Origin: Methylopila sp. Yamaguchi
GTDB taxonomy: Bacteria; Pseudomonadota; Alphaproteobacteria; Rhizobiales; Methylopilaceae
Length of the DNA stretch: 64,000 bases
Assembly: GCF_002897035.1 (NCBI RefSeq)
Contig: NZ_BAUX01000004.1
Coordinates: 1 to 64,000 of the forward strand
Direction: 5' to 3'
Shown: in pieces, positions 17,015-26,511 of the stretch
Layout of the letters: every line of letters begins with the position of its first letter
Position numbering within the stretch: the stretch's first letter is position 1
Notes under the pieces: model-generated
What the model was told of the DNA's origin: nothing
The model's database searches: none
Seen by the model: only the letters and a program-made list of their open reading frames with translations
Position numbers and translations under genes: made by a program

Positions 17015-18391
17015 ATGGATCAGGCGGTGAAACGGGGCTTTGCGGCCGGCTTCGTCGTGGTGGCGGTGGCGGTCGCCGTCTATGGCTGGCAGCGCGCCTC
17101 CGCTCCGACCCCTCCGGCCCGGCAGGCCGAGCGGCCGGCCGATCCCGGTCCTGCGCCCGCGCCCGGCGCCCCCTCCGCCGCGCTCAAGCCGCAGCCTGAC
17201 GCGCCGGCCGCCGCGCCGAAGGTTCCGGAGATTCCAGCGCTTGTGACGCCGCCGGGCGGGACCGCGGCCGCCCCGTCGCCGACCGCTCCGGCGGCCCGCG
17301 CGCCGGCGGATCCCGCCAAGCCCTCGTTCGACGTGGTGCGTGTGGAGCCGTCGGGCGAGATGGTGGTGGCCGGGCGCTGCGTCGCGAACTGCGCGGTCGC
17401 GCTCACCGCGAACGGCAAGACGCACGAGAGCGCCAAGGCCGACGCGCAGGGCCAGTTCGCCATGACGCCGGCGCCTTTGCCGCCCGGCGATTACCAGATC
17501 GGCCTGACGGTGACGCAGCCGGACGGGAAGACCATCGTCTCGGATCAGACCCTCACCGTGTCGGTGCCGAAGCCGCCGTCGAAGGACGTCGTGGTGGTGC
17601 TGAACAAGCCCGGCGCGCCGTCGCAGATCCTGCAACGCCCGGAAGCGCCTCCGGCCGAACCGAAGGTGGCCGCCGCAGCCGACCCCGCCCGCGCGCCGGC
17701 TTCGACGCCGTCCGCGGCGCTGACGGACGGCCCCCGCGCGTCAGCCGGGGGCAAGCTCGCGATCATCGCGGTCGAGACCGAGAACGGCCGGTTCTTCGCG
17801 CAGGGCTCCGGGCCGGCGGACGGCCGCCTGCGGCTCTACCTCAACAATGCGCCCGTCGCGTCGGCCACCATCGGCGGCGACGGCCGCTGGTCGCTCCGCG
17901 TCGAGCGCGGCCTGGCGCCAGGCTCCTACGTCGTCCGCGCCGACCAGCTCGATCCGAAGAGCGCGCGGGTCGTCGCCCGCGCCGAGGCGACCTTCACTTA
18001 CGCCGGACCGCCCACGGCGGGCGCGCCCCTCGCCAACGCCGCCCCGGCGGGCCAGCCCTCGGGAGCCCAGCGTTCTGAAGCCCAGCCGTCAGCAGGCGCA
18101 GCCCCCGGCGCTGCGACCTCGGAGGCTCCCCAGACGGCGGCGGCGACGCCGGCTCCCCCTGCCTCCGACGCCGCGAACCCAGTGGTCGGCGCCATTGGCG
18201 CGGTGAAGGTCGAGCGCGGCGACAGCCTCTGGCGCATCTCGCGCTCGAACTACGGCGCCGGCGCGCGCTACACCGTCATCTATCAGGCGAACGACGGCCA
18301 GATCCGCAATCCGAATTTGATCTATCCTGGCCAAGTCTTCGTACTTCCGAACGAATCCGCTGACGGACAGACGCCGCCGGCGCGCCCCTGA
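17015..18391 (+). CDS. LysM-domain cell-envelope protein
   Basis: A 458-residue protein with one N-terminal membrane helix (GFAAGFVVVAVAVAVYGW, about 7-24). Two Ala/Pro-rich linkers surround an Ig-like segment (VVAGRCVANCAVALTANG with a likely disulfide) and a second beta-rich domain (GPADGRLRLYLNNAPVASA). The C-terminal LysM is VERGDSLWRISRSNYGAGAR to YPGQVFVLP and should bind peptidoglycan. This architecture is widespread in Hyphomicrobiales but has no assigned function. The ATG at 17015 is chosen over a GTG at 16973. It is divergent from the LOG gene. Confidence 0.85.
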   Translation: MDQAVKRGFAAGFVVVAVAVAVYGWQRASAPTPPARQAERPADPGPAPAPGAPSAALKPQPDAPAAAPKVPEIPALVTPPGGTAAAPSPTAPAARAPADPAKPSFDVVRVEPSGEMVVAGRCVANCAVALTANGKTHESAKADAQGQFAMTPAPLPPGDYQIGLTVTQPDGKTIVSDQTLTVSVPKPPSKDVVVVLNKPGAPSQILQRPEAPPAEPKVAAAADPARAPASTPSAALTDGPRASAGGKLAIIAVETENGRFFAQGSGPADGRLRLYLNNAPVASATIGGDGRWSLRVERGLAPGSYVVRADQLDPKSARVVARAEATFTYAGPPTAGAPLANAAPAGQPSGAQRSEAQPSAGAAPGAATSEAPQTAAATPAPPASDAANPVVGAIGAVKVERGDSLWRISRSNYGAGARYTVIYQANDGQIRNPNLIYPGQVFVLPNESADGQTPPARP

Positions 18392-18522
18392 CGGCGGCGG
18401 GCCGCTGACCGCGAGACGGACCGGCCGCTTGCGGTTCGGCGTCGCGCGCCCTAACTCCGGCCTCACATGACCTTCGTAAACGCCTCTTTCCCCCGGCCGC
18501 CGTCGCGCTCCGGCCGCTCTGC

Positions 18523-20496
18523 ATGAGCGGGCTGGATCCGGCCGGGACGAAAGTGCGCGCGGAAGGCTTCGCCTTCTTCCGGACCATGCGCGTCCTGCAG
18601 CCCTTCATGTGGCCCGGCGACCGGCCGGACCTGAAACGGCGCATCGCGTTCGCGGTCGTGCTTCTGGTGCTGACGAAGCTCGTCACCGTCATCGTGCCCT
18701 ACGGCTTCAAATGGGCGACCGACGCCTTGACGCGGATCGCGAACGGCGAGGCCGCGCCGGCCGGCGATGGCTTCGCCGCCTTCGCGCTCGGCGCGCCGAT
18801 CGTGATGGTGGTGGCCTACGGGATCGGCCGCGTGTCCATGGTGGGCCTCGCGCAGCTCCGCGACGGCATCACCGGGGCGGTCGTCATGCACGCCGTTCGC
18901 AGGCTTGCGCTGCTGGTGTTCCGGCACATCCACCGCCTGTCGCTGCGGTTCCATCTCGGCCGGCGCACCGGCGCCATCAGCCGCATCGTCGACCGCGGCC
19001 GCAACGCCATCGAGACGCTGACCCGCACCGCGCTGCTGACCGTCATCCCGACGATCCTCGAGCTCGCGCTGGTGCTGGGCGTGCTCGCCTACCAGTTCGA
19101 CTGGGTCTACGCGGCGGTCGTGGGCGCGATGGTCGTCGTCTACATCGGCTTCACCTACATGGCGACCGAGTGGCGGCTGGGCATTCGCCGGGCGCTGAAC
19201 GAGAACGACACCGACGCCAGCGCCAAGGCGATCGACAGCCTGCTCAATTACGAGACGGTGAAGTACTTCGGCAACGAGGAGCGCGAGGCCGCCCGCTACG
19301 ACCGGGCGATGGGCCGCTACGAGGCCGCCTCGATCCGCGCCTACACCTCGCTCGCCTGGCTCAACACCGGGCAGGCGCTGATCTTCACCGCGGGACTGAC
19401 GATCTGCATGGTCATGGCGGTGGGCGACATCCGCGCGGGCCGCAACACGGTCGGCGACTTCGCGCTGATCAACGCCATGATGATCCAACTCTACGTGCCG
19501 CTGAACTTCATGGGGTTCATCTACCGCGAGATCAAACAGTCGGTCACCGACCTCGAGCAGATGTTCAAGGTGCTCGGCGAAGACCCGGAGATCGCGGACG
19601 ATCCCGACGCCCGCCCGCTCGCCGTCTCCGGCGGGACGATCCGCTTCGAGAACGTGTCCTTCGCCTACGATCCGGAACGGCCGATCCTGAAGGACGTGTC
19701 GTTCGAGGCGCCGGCCGGCAAGACGATCGCGATCGTCGGGCCATCGGGCGCGGGCAAGTCCACGATCTCGCGATTGCTCTACCGATTCTACGAGGTCGGG
19801 TCCGGCCGCATCACCATCGACGGGCAGGACATCCGCCGGGTGACGCAGGAGAGCCTGCGCGGCGCGATCGGCATGGTCCCGCAGGACACGGTGCTGTTCA
19901 ACGACACCGTCCGCTACAACGTCCGCTACGGCCGCTGGGACGCGAGCGACGCCGAGGTCGAGGAGGCGGCCCGGCTCGCCCAGATCGACGGTTTCATCCG
20001 CACCATGCCGAAGGGCTACGAGACGGAGGTCGGCGAGCGCGGCCTGAAGCTTTCCGGCGGCGAGAAGCAGCGCGTCGCGATCGCCCGCACCATCCTCAAG
20101 GCGCCGCCGATCCTGATCCTCGACGAGGCGACCTCGGCGCTGGACAGCGCAACCGAGATGGAGATCCAGGACGCGCTGGAGAGCGTCGCCCGCGGGCGTA
20201 CCACGCTGGTCATCGCGCACCGGCTGTCGACCGTGGTCGCGGCCGACGAGATCCTGGTGCTGGAGGCGGGGCGGGTCGCAGAACGCGGGACCCATGCGGA
20301 GCTGCTCGAGAAGGGCGGTCTTTACGCGAGCCTGTGGAACCGCCAGCGCGAGGCCGATCAGGCGCGCGAGCTGCTGGCGCGGATGGGCGAGGACGGGCCA
20401 TCGCGCGGTGACGCCGGAGCCGGGGAAGCGCCAGCGCCGCGGAGGCCGGCGGTCGAGGCCCTGGACGAGGATCTTCGGCCCGACGCCGCGGAATAG
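18523..20496 (+). CDS. atm1: Atm1-type ABC exporter (fused permease-ATPase)
   Basis: A 657-residue half-transporter with six N-terminal membrane helices (about 40-310) and a C-terminal ATPase. It has Walker A GPSGAGKST, signature LSGGEKQRVAIART, Walker B ILILDEATSALD and H-loop IAHRLSTV. The segment NYETVKYFGNEEREAARYDRA is characteristic of the Atm1/HMT1 group, which exports glutathione-linked metal or sulfur species. The transported compound cannot be fixed from sequence alone. It stands alone, 131 nt after the LysM gene. The C-terminus has a disordered Ala/Pro tail. Confidence 0.92.
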   Translation: MSGLDPAGTKVRAEGFAFFRTMRVLQPFMWPGDRPDLKRRIAFAVVLLVLTKLVTVIVPYGFKWATDALTRIANGEAAPAGDGFAAFALGAPIVMVVAYGIGRVSMVGLAQLRDGITGAVVMHAVRRLALLVFRHIHRLSLRFHLGRRTGAISRIVDRGRNAIETLTRTALLTVIPTILELALVLGVLAYQFDWVYAAVVGAMVVVYIGFTYMATEWRLGIRRALNENDTDASAKAIDSLLNYETVKYFGNEEREAARYDRAMGRYEAASIRAYTSLAWLNTGQALIFTAGLTICMVMAVGDIRAGRNTVGDFALINAMMIQLYVPLNFMGFIYREIKQSVTDLEQMFKVLGEDPEIADDPDARPLAVSGGTIRFENVSFAYDPERPILKDVSFEAPAGKTIAIVGPSGAGKSTISRLLYRFYEVGSGRITIDGQDIRRVTQESLRGAIGMVPQDTVLFNDTVRYNVRYGRWDASDAEVEEAARLAQIDGFIRTMPKGYETEVGERGLKLSGGEKQRVAIARTILKAPPILILDEATSALDSATEMEIQDALESVARGRTTLVIAHRLSTVVAADEILVLEAGRVAERGTHAELLEKGGLYASLWNRQREADQARELLARMGEDGPSRGDAGAGEAPAPRRPAVEALDEDLRPDAAE

Positions 20497-20798
20497 CCGG
20501 TTGCGGCGTCGAAGCCTTGCCGCCACTCTGCAGCCGCGCTGCGCCGACTCTCAGACGGCGGCCGCTGATTCAGCTTTGCGCGGGATTTGGATAGGAACGT
20601 CCGCGACGCGCGCGCCTCGAGACGCCCGCTGACGCGGGCTCTTCAGCATGACGGGGTTTCCGGTTCTAGGATGCCGGTTCTAGAACGTTCTCTTGCTGGG
20701 CAGCCGACCGCAGGTCGGCGTCTCAAAGCACGCCCTCCATGTGTGCGCGTCTCAATCTCCGGCGCATCCCGAAACGCCAAGCCCGACCGAGCCCTTCC
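20497..20798. other. 302-nt gap between the Atm1-type gene and glmU
   Basis: The right half is filled by a copy of dispersed repeat type 1 (20615-20733). The left part (20497-20614) shows no coding frame or clear terminator; CTGATTCAGCTTTGCGCGGG at 20567-20586 is ordinary sequence. The short Arg-rich reading frames across it lack codon bias and start signals. Confidence 0.5.
20615..20733. repeat. dispersed palindromic repeat, type 1, copy A
   Basis: The element opens CCTCGAGACGCCCGC and forms the stem GCCCGC-TGAC-GCGGGC (20624-20639), then TTCAGCATGACGG. Its second hairpin GCCGACC-GCA-GGTCGGC (20703-20719) leads to GTCTCAAAGCACGC, the inverted form of the GCGTGCTTCGAGAC end seen in copy B. 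The same signature occurs near 48298 and 62175. Confidence 0.65.
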
Positions 20799-22160
20799 AT
20801 GACCGCATCCGCCCGTAGCTGTCTCACGATCGTCCTCGCCGCGGGCGAGGGCACGCGGATGCGCTCCGACGTCCCCAAGGTGCTCCACAAGGTCGCCGGC
20901 CGCTCGCTGCTGGGCCACGTGCTCGCGACGGCGCTCGCCGCCGGCTCCGACGCGCTCGCCGTCGTGGTGGGGCCCGGCCGCGAGGACGTCGCGGCCGAGG
21001 TCGCGGCGCTCGCGCCCGGCGCGCCTGTGTTCGTGCAGACCGAGCGGCGCGGCACGGCGCATGCGGTGCTCGCGGCGCGCGAGGCGCTGGCGGGCGGCTT
21101 CGACGACGTGCTCATCGTCTACGGCGACACGCCTCTGGTGCGAGCCGAGACGCTGAAGCGCCTGCGCGCGCCGCTCGCCCACGGGGCGGGCGTCGTGGTG
21201 CTCGGCTTCGAGGCCGGAGACCCGACCGGCTACGGGCGCCTCATCTCCAACGGACCAAATCTGGTCGCCATCCGCGAGGAGAAGGACGCGAGCGACGAGG
21301 AGCGCGCGATCAAGCTCTCCAACGGCGGGCTGATGGCGATCTCCGGCGCCCACGCGCTGGCGCTGCTCGAGGGCGTTGGAAACGCCAACGCAAGGGGCGA
21401 GTTCTACCTGACCGACGTGGTGGAGGGCGCCGTCCGTTCCGGCCTCGCGGTCGCGGTCGAGGCGGCGCCGGAGGCCGAGGTGCAGGGCGTCAACGACCGC
21501 GCCCAGCTGGCGGCAGTCGAGGCTGAGCTGCAGCGCCGGCTGCGCGCGGCGGCGCTCGCCGGCGGCGCCACGCTGATCGCGCCCGAGACCGTGTTCTTCG
21601 CCCACGACACCCGGCTCGGCCGCGACGTGGTGGTGGAGCCGAACGTGGTGTTCGGACCAGGCGTGGCGGTCGCCGACGGCGCGGTCATTCACGCCTTCAG
21701 CCATCTGGAAGGCGCCGAGGTCGGCGCCGGCGTCTCCGTCGGCCCCTTCGCGCGGCTCCGGCCCGGCGCGCGGCTGGCGGCGAAGTCCCGCGTCGGCAAC
21801 TTCGTCGAGGTGAAGAACGCTGAGGTCGGCGAGGGCGCCAAGCTCAACCACCTCACCTACGTGGGCGACGCGGAGGTCGGCCCGCGCGCGAACCTCGGCG
21901 CCGGCACGATCACCTGCAATTACGACGGGGTGTCCAAGTTCCGGACCGCGATCGGCGCCGACGCCTTCGTCGGCTCGAACTCGACGCTGGTCGCGCCCGT
22001 CACGATCGGCGACGGCGCCTATGTCGGCGCCGGCAGCGTGATCGTGGAGGAGGTGCCCGCCGGCGCCCTCGCCATCGGCCGCGGCCGGCAGGTCACCAAA
22101 GAGGGCCGCGCGGCGACGCTCAGGGCGGCGCAGAAGGCGAAGAAGAAGGCTGGCGCTTAG
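20799..22160 (+). CDS. glmU: bifunctional UDP-GlcNAc pyrophosphorylase / GlcN-1-P acetyltransferase
   Basis: Makes UDP-N-acetylglucosamine for peptidoglycan and lipopolysaccharide. The 453-residue enzyme has an N-terminal uridyltransferase with [20 protein letters not shown] at about 13-32 and YGDTPLV at about 101-107. The C-terminal left-handed beta-helix of hexapeptide repeats includes [21 protein letters not shown] and [17 protein letters not shown]. The ATG at 20799 is preferred to an upstream in-frame ATG at 20739, which would add an Arg-rich leader overlapping no conserved sequence. It pairs with glmS downstream. Confidence 0.97.
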   Translation: MTASARSCLTIVLAAGEGTRMRSDVPKVLHKVAGRSLLGHVLATALAAGSDALAVVVGPGREDVAAEVAALAPGAPVFVQTERRGTAHAVLAAREALAGGFDDVLIVYGDTPLVRAETLKRLRAPLAHGAGVVVLGFEAGDPTGYGRLISNGPNLVAIREEKDASDEERAIKLSNGGLMAISGAHALALLEGVGNANARGEFYLTDVVEGAVRSGLAVAVEAAPEAEVQGVNDRAQLAAVEAELQRRLRAAALAGGATLIAPETVFFAHDTRLGRDVVVEPNVVFGPGVAVADGAVIHAFSHLEGAEVGAGVSVGPFARLRPGARLAAKSRVGNFVEVKNAEVGEGAKLNHLTYVGDAEVGPRANLGAGTITCNYDGVSKFRTAIGADAFVGSNSTLVAPVTIGDGAYVGAGSVIVEEVPAGALAIGRGRQVTKEGRAATLRAAQKAKKKAGA

Positions 22161-22162
22161 AG

Positions 22163-22275
22163 CGCGTCGTCCCGGCCGAAGAGCCGGGATCGTCATCCAA
22201 CCAAGGCGCGCTCCGTGCGCCGTCCGGACAGCGATCCCAGCTCGGCCTGCGGCCGTCCGGGATGAAACGCTCCGC
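22163..22275. repeat. dispersed repeat, type 2 (CGTC-TCCCGGCC), copy A
   Basis: CGTCGTCCCGGCCGAAGAGC with GCCGGGATCG immediately after it forms a short hairpin at 22173-22190. The far end reads GGCCGTCCGGGATGA, roughly its inverted image. A related CGTCATCCCGGCCGAAGCGA is found at 61634. The element fills most of the glmU-glmS gap, and no other feature is evident to 22378. Confidence 0.5.
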
Positions 22276-22378
22276 CACATCCCGAAACCAGCCGTGATTT
22301 CGCGCGGCCTTCAGCCGTCGCTAACGAGAAGCTGATAGAAGCGGGGCGCGGGACGGGTTCAAGGAGCGTGCGGACGGC

Positions 22379-24202
22379 ATGTGCGGCATCGTCGGAATTC
22401 TCGGCAAGGGCGACGTCGCCCCGCTTCTGGTCGACAGCCTCAAGCGGCTCGAGTACCGCGGCTACGACAGCGCCGGCGTCGCGACGCTTGACGACGGCCG
22501 GGTCGTGCGGGAGCGGGCGGAAGGCAAGCTCCGGAACCTCGAGGCCAAGCTGACGGCGACGCCGCTTCCCGGCCGCGTCGGCATCGGCCACACCCGCTGG
22601 GCGACGCATGGCGCGCCGACGGAGGCCAACGCCCATCCGCATGCGACCGACCGCGTCGCCGTGGTCCACAACGGCATCATCGAGAATTTTCGCGAGCTGC
22701 GCGCCGAGCTGGAGGCCGAAGGCGCGACCTTCCAGAGCCAGACCGACACCGAGGTCGTGGCCCACCTCGCCTCGCGCGCGCTCGCGGCCGGCGCAAGCCC
22801 GCGCGAGGCGGTGCGGGCGACGCTCGGGCGGCTGCGGGGGGCCTTCGCGCTCGCCTTCATCTTCGCCGGCGAGGACGACCTGATCATCGGCGCGCGCCGC
22901 GGCAGCCCGCTCGCGATCGGCCACGGCGAGGGCGAGAACTACCTCGGCTCCGACGCCATCGCGCTCGCGCCCTTCACCGACAGCGTGACCTATCTCGAGG
23001 ACGGCGACTGGGTGGCGCTGACGCGCAACGCCGTCGAGATCTTCGACGAAAGCGGCGCGACCGTGCTCCGGGCGGGCACGCGCGCCTCGGCCGCGGCCGT
23101 CGTCGTCGACAAGGGGAACCACCGGCACTTCATGGCGAAGGAGATCGCCGAACAGCCGGAGGTCGTCGGCCACACGCTCGCCCGCTATCTCGACATGGCG
23201 AACGGCCGCATCCGGCTGCCCGAAGGCGGCGACGTCGATTTCTCCAAGCTCGACCGTCTCGCGATCTCCGCCTGCGGCACCGCCTATTACGCCGGCCTCG
23301 TGGCCCGCTACTGGTTCGAGAAGTTCGCGCGGCTTCCCGTCGACATCGACATCGCGTCGGAGTTCCGCTACCGCGAGCCGCCGATGTCGCCGGGCGGCCT
23401 CGCCCTCCTGATCTCCCAGTCCGGCGAGACGGCGGACACGCTCGCGACGCTGCGGCACTGCCGCGCGCAGGGCATGCGCATCGGCGCGGTGGTCAACGTG
23501 CCGACCTCGACGATCGCCCGCGAGGCGGACCTGGTGTTTCCGACCGTCGCGGGCGTCGAGGTGGGCGTCGCCTCCACCAAGGCCTTCACCTGCCAGCTCA
23601 GCGTGCTCGCCGCGCTCGTCGTCAAGGCGGGGCGCGACCGCGGCGTGCTGTCGGAGGAGGACGAGAGCAAGCTCGTCGCCTCCCTCGTCGAGCTGCCGCG
23701 GCTGATGGTCGAGGCGCTCAGGCTGGAGCCGGAGATCGAGCGGCTCGCGCCGGCCTTCGCGAAAGCCCAGGACGTGCTCTACCTCGGCCGCGGCACCAGC
23801 TTCCCGATCGCGCTGGAAGGCGCCCTGAAGCTGAAGGAGATTTCCTACATCCATGCCGAGGGCTACGCCGCGGGCGAGCTGAAGCACGGGCCGATCGCGC
23901 TGGTGGACGAGAACATGCCGGTCGTGGTGCTCGCGCCGTTCGACCACCTGTTCGAGAAGACGGCCTCCAACATGCAGGAGGTCGCGGCGCGCGGCGGCAA
24001 GATCGTGCTGGTGACCGACGAGGAGGGCGCGGCCCACGCCGGCGAAACCTTCGCCACGCTGGTCTGCCCCAAGGCCTACGCCTTCGTGAGCCCCATGCTC
24101 TACGCGCTGCCGATCCAGCTGCTCGCCTACCACACGGCGACGTTCATGGGCACCGACGTCGACCAGCCGCGCAACCTCGCGAAGTCCGTCACGGTGGAGT
24201 GA
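22379..24202 (+). CDS. glmS: glutamine-fructose-6-phosphate aminotransferase (isomerizing)
   Basis: First committed enzyme of hexosamine synthesis: fructose-6-phosphate plus glutamine give glucosamine-6-phosphate. The 607-residue protein starts MCGIVGILG, so the nucleophilic Cys is residue 2 after Met removal. The glutaminase domain shows GIGHTRWATHG and VVHNGIIENF. The two SIS domains show SACGTAYYAGL, SQSGETADT and the C-terminal DQPRNLAKSVTVE, an essentially invariant end. The ATG at 22379 is fixed by the catalytic Cys. Confidence 0.98.
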   Translation: MCGIVGILGKGDVAPLLVDSLKRLEYRGYDSAGVATLDDGRVVRERAEGKLRNLEAKLTATPLPGRVGIGHTRWATHGAPTEANAHPHATDRVAVVHNGIIENFRELRAELEAEGATFQSQTDTEVVAHLASRALAAGASPREAVRATLGRLRGAFALAFIFAGEDDLIIGARRGSPLAIGHGEGENYLGSDAIALAPFTDSVTYLEDGDWVALTRNAVEIFDESGATVLRAGTRASAAAVVVDKGNHRHFMAKEIAEQPEVVGHTLARYLDMANGRIRLPEGGDVDFSKLDRLAISACGTAYYAGLVARYWFEKFARLPVDIDIASEFRYREPPMSPGGLALLISQSGETADTLATLRHCRAQGMRIGAVVNVPTSTIAREADLVFPTVAGVEVGVASTKAFTCQLSVLAALVVKAGRDRGVLSEEDESKLVASLVELPRLMVEALRLEPEIERLAPAFAKAQDVLYLGRGTSFPIALEGALKLKEISYIHAEGYAAGELKHGPIALVDENMPVVVLAPFDHLFEKTASNMQEVAARGGKIVLVTDEEGAAHAGETFATLVCPKAYAFVSPMLYALPIQLLAYHTATFMGTDVDQPRNLAKSVTVE

Positions 24203-24207
24203 CGCGA

Positions 24208-24254
24208 GGCGTCGGCGACCCGGCGGCCGTCGGCGCGCCGTGCATGCCGACGCC
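24208..24254 (+). other. inverted repeat after glmS
   Basis: GGCGTCGGC at 24208-24216 and GCCGACGCC at 24246-24254 are a perfect 9-bp inverted repeat enclosing 29 GC-rich nt. It starts 5 nt after the glmS stop and has no T-tract. It could protect the mRNA 3' end. The rest of the 199-nt gap to wspA shows a modest AT increase near 24255-24340 but no convincing promoter. Confidence 0.4.
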
Positions 24255-24401
24255 GCGGATAGCACAAATGCGATCTTGTCCGTGGGCAATGTCTCAACGA
24301 AGCGGAAACCAATCTGTCTCACGGATCGCTTTTCATCGTGCGCTTTGGGTCTCTCCCGGCGGCGCGCGGCGACCCGCGCCTCTTGATGACGGAACCGCTC
24401 G

Positions 24402-26030
24402 ATGACGAATCTGACCATACGCCAGCGGATCGTGATGAGTTTCCTGGCCGTGCTGGTGGTCCTCACCTGCATGGCGGCTGTCGGCTATGTCGGTCTGGAG
24501 GAGACGAAGCGGCAGGCGACTGCGGTCGAGCGGAACACGGTTCCCGCGCTCACTTCAAGCCTTCGCATGATGGCCGCATGGACGGAGGCGCAAGGGCTGC
24601 TGCGTGATCTGGCGTCGCAGACGACGCCTGCGGAGCGAAGCCGCGTCGCCGACGCCATCCTTGAGAACCGCGCGAACGTCGAGCGCCTGATGTCGACCTA
24701 TCAGGAGACGATCGACAGCGATCAGGACCGCCGCAACTACGAGGCCCTGCGGGACCTTACCGCTCGGTTCTTCCAGCTGGAGGACGCGACGCTGGCCCGG
24801 GCGGCGACCGCCGGCTCGGACGCGGACCTGCGCGCGGCTTTCGCGAGGGAGCTGGAGGGGCCGCTCGCGAAGATCCGCGCCGCGCTCGAAACCACCATTA
24901 GCTTCAACCAAAGCGAGGCCGACCACGAGACGCGGCGAATCGTGTCGGCCGTGTCCGCCGCGGAGCTCGGCCTGGCCGTGGGCTTCCTGATCGCGCTCGT
25001 TCTCTCGATCCTCTGCGGCTATGTCCTCTTCCGGTCGATCACGGTCCCGCTCGGCAAGCTGCTGCGGATGGTCGGCGTCATGCGCGAGGGCGACTTCAGC
25101 GAACGTCTGACGCTCTCCCGCCGCGACGAGTTCGCGACCCTCGCCGACGGCTTCAACGCCATGGCGGACGAACTGGCCACGCTGATCGGCCAGGTCCAAC
25201 GGTCGAGCATCCAGGTCAACACCTCGATCACCGAGGTCGCCGCCACGTCCAAGGAGCAGCAGGCCACGGCGAGCGAGATCGCGGCGACCACCACCGAGAT
25301 CGGCGCGACGGCGAAGGAGATTTCGGCCACCTCGAACGAGCTGGTGCGGACGATGGACGAGGTCTCGGCGGTCGCCGAGCAGACCGCAAACCTCGCGGGC
25401 GGCGGCCAGGCCGGGTTGTCGCGGATGGAGGCCACCATGCGCCACGTCATGGAGGCGGCCGGCGCCATCAACGCCAAGCTCGCGGCGCTGAGCGAGAAGG
25501 CCAGCAACATCAATCAGGTGGTGACGACCATCACGAAGGTCGCCGACCAGACCAACCTGCTGTCGCTGAACGCCGCGATCGAGGCCGAAAAGGCGGGCCA
25601 GCATGGGCGCGGCTTCGCGGTCGTCGCGACCGAGATCCGCCGGCTGGCGGATCAGACCGCGGCGTCGACCTACGACATCGAGCAGATCGTGAAGGACATC
25701 CAGTCCGCGGTCGCCGGCGGCGTGATGGGCATGGACAAGTTCTCGGAGGAGGTGCGGCGCGGCATGCTCGACGTGCAGCAGGTCGGCGACCAGCTGTCGG
25801 AGATCATCCAGCAGGTGCAGGGGCTCGTGCCGCGGTTCGAGATCGCCAACGAGGGCATGCAGGCCCAGGCGGTCGGCGCGAGCCAGATCAGCGATGCGCT
25901 GTCGCAGCTCGGGGAGGCGGCGCAGCAGACGGTCGAGTCGCTGCAGCAGTCCACGCTCGCGATCGACGAGCTTAATCTTGTTTCGACCGGGCTTCGCAGC
26001 TCGATCGTCCGCTTCAAGCTGCGCGCGTAA
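24402..26030 (+). CDS. wspA: WspA-like methyl-accepting chemotaxis receptor
   Basis: Surface-sensing receptor of the Wsp system. The 542 residues contain a first membrane helix (about 11-32), a periplasmic four-helix-bundle-like domain, a second membrane helix (about 187-211), HAMP, and a long cytoplasmic coiled coil. The signalling tip [20 protein letters not shown] is followed by [12 protein letters not shown], and the segment [16 protein letters not shown] closely resembles pseudomonad WspA as I remember it. The protein ends in [11 protein letters not shown] without a CheR-docking pentapeptide, as in WspA. It heads a seven-gene operon. Confidence 0.9.
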   Translation: MTNLTIRQRIVMSFLAVLVVLTCMAAVGYVGLEETKRQATAVERNTVPALTSSLRMMAAWTEAQGLLRDLASQTTPAERSRVADAILENRANVERLMSTYQETIDSDQDRRNYEALRDLTARFFQLEDATLARAATAGSDADLRAAFARELEGPLAKIRAALETTISFNQSEADHETRRIVSAVSAAELGLAVGFLIALVLSILCGYVLFRSITVPLGKLLRMVGVMREGDFSERLTLSRRDEFATLADGFNAMADELATLIGQVQRSSIQVNTSITEVAATSKEQQATASEIAATTTEIGATAKEISATSNELVRTMDEVSAVAEQTANLAGGGQAGLSRMEATMRHVMEAAGAINAKLAALSEKASNINQVVTTITKVADQTNLLSLNAAIEAEKAGQHGRGFAVVATEIRRLADQTAASTYDIEQIVKDIQSAVAGGVMGMDKFSEEVRRGMLDVQQVGDQLSEIIQQVQGLVPRFEIANEGMQAQAVGASQISDALSQLGEAAQQTVESLQQSTLAIDELNLVSTGLRSSIVRFKLRA

Positions 26031-26046
26031 GCGCCCGGGCCGGCCG

Positions 26047-26511
26047 ATGCTGTTCCTGATGTTCCACATCGGCCGGGATCGCTTCGTCCTCGACGCAGAG
26101 CAGGTCGAGCGGGTGCTGCCGCTGATGGAGGCGAAGAGCCTGCCCGGCGCGCCTCCAGAGGTGGTCGGGATCATCAACTACCGCGGCGCGCCGACGCCTT
26201 TGATCGACCTCAGCCTGCTCGCGCTGGGGCGGCCGTCGGAGCGGGTGATGAGCACGCGCATCATCCTGGCCCGCTATCTCGGGCGGGGGGAGGGCCATGA
26301 GCGGCTGGCGCTCTGCGCCGAGCGGGTGATCAAGACGATCCAGCGCGATCCCGCCGACTTCGTCGCCACCGGCGTCGAGGCCGGCTCGCCCGCCCACCTC
26401 GGGCCGGTCGCCTCCGACGCCGACGGCTTCATCCAGTGGATCCGGGTCGAAGCGCTGCTCGCGGACGAGGTCCGCGACATCCTATTCCAACGGGCGGGAG
26501 AGCCCGCATGA
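26047..26511 (+). CDS. wspB: CheW-like coupling protein WspB
   Basis: A 154-residue CheW-domain protein that couples the receptor to the histidine kinase. It shows the CheW core: FLMFHIGRDRFVLDAEQVERVLP at the N-terminus (two strands), then VVGIINYRGAPTPLIDLSLL, the classic GxxNxRG-type segment. The reading frame is open far upstream, but the ATG at 26047, 16 nt after the wspA stop, starts the domain exactly. The stop overlaps the next ATG (ATGA), indicating translational coupling to wspC. Confidence 0.9.
   Translation: MLFLMFHIGRDRFVLDAEQVERVLPLMEAKSLPGAPPEVVGIINYRGAPTPLIDLSLLALGRPSERVMSTRIILARYLGRGEGHERLALCAERVIKTIQRDPADFVATGVEAGSPAHLGPVASDADGFIQWIRVEALLADEVRDILFQRAGEPA

Noticed and set aside
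22161-22378. glmS ribozyme upstream of glmS
   Set aside because: The element is confined largely to Gram-positive bacteria, and the leader here shows only a dispersed repeat.
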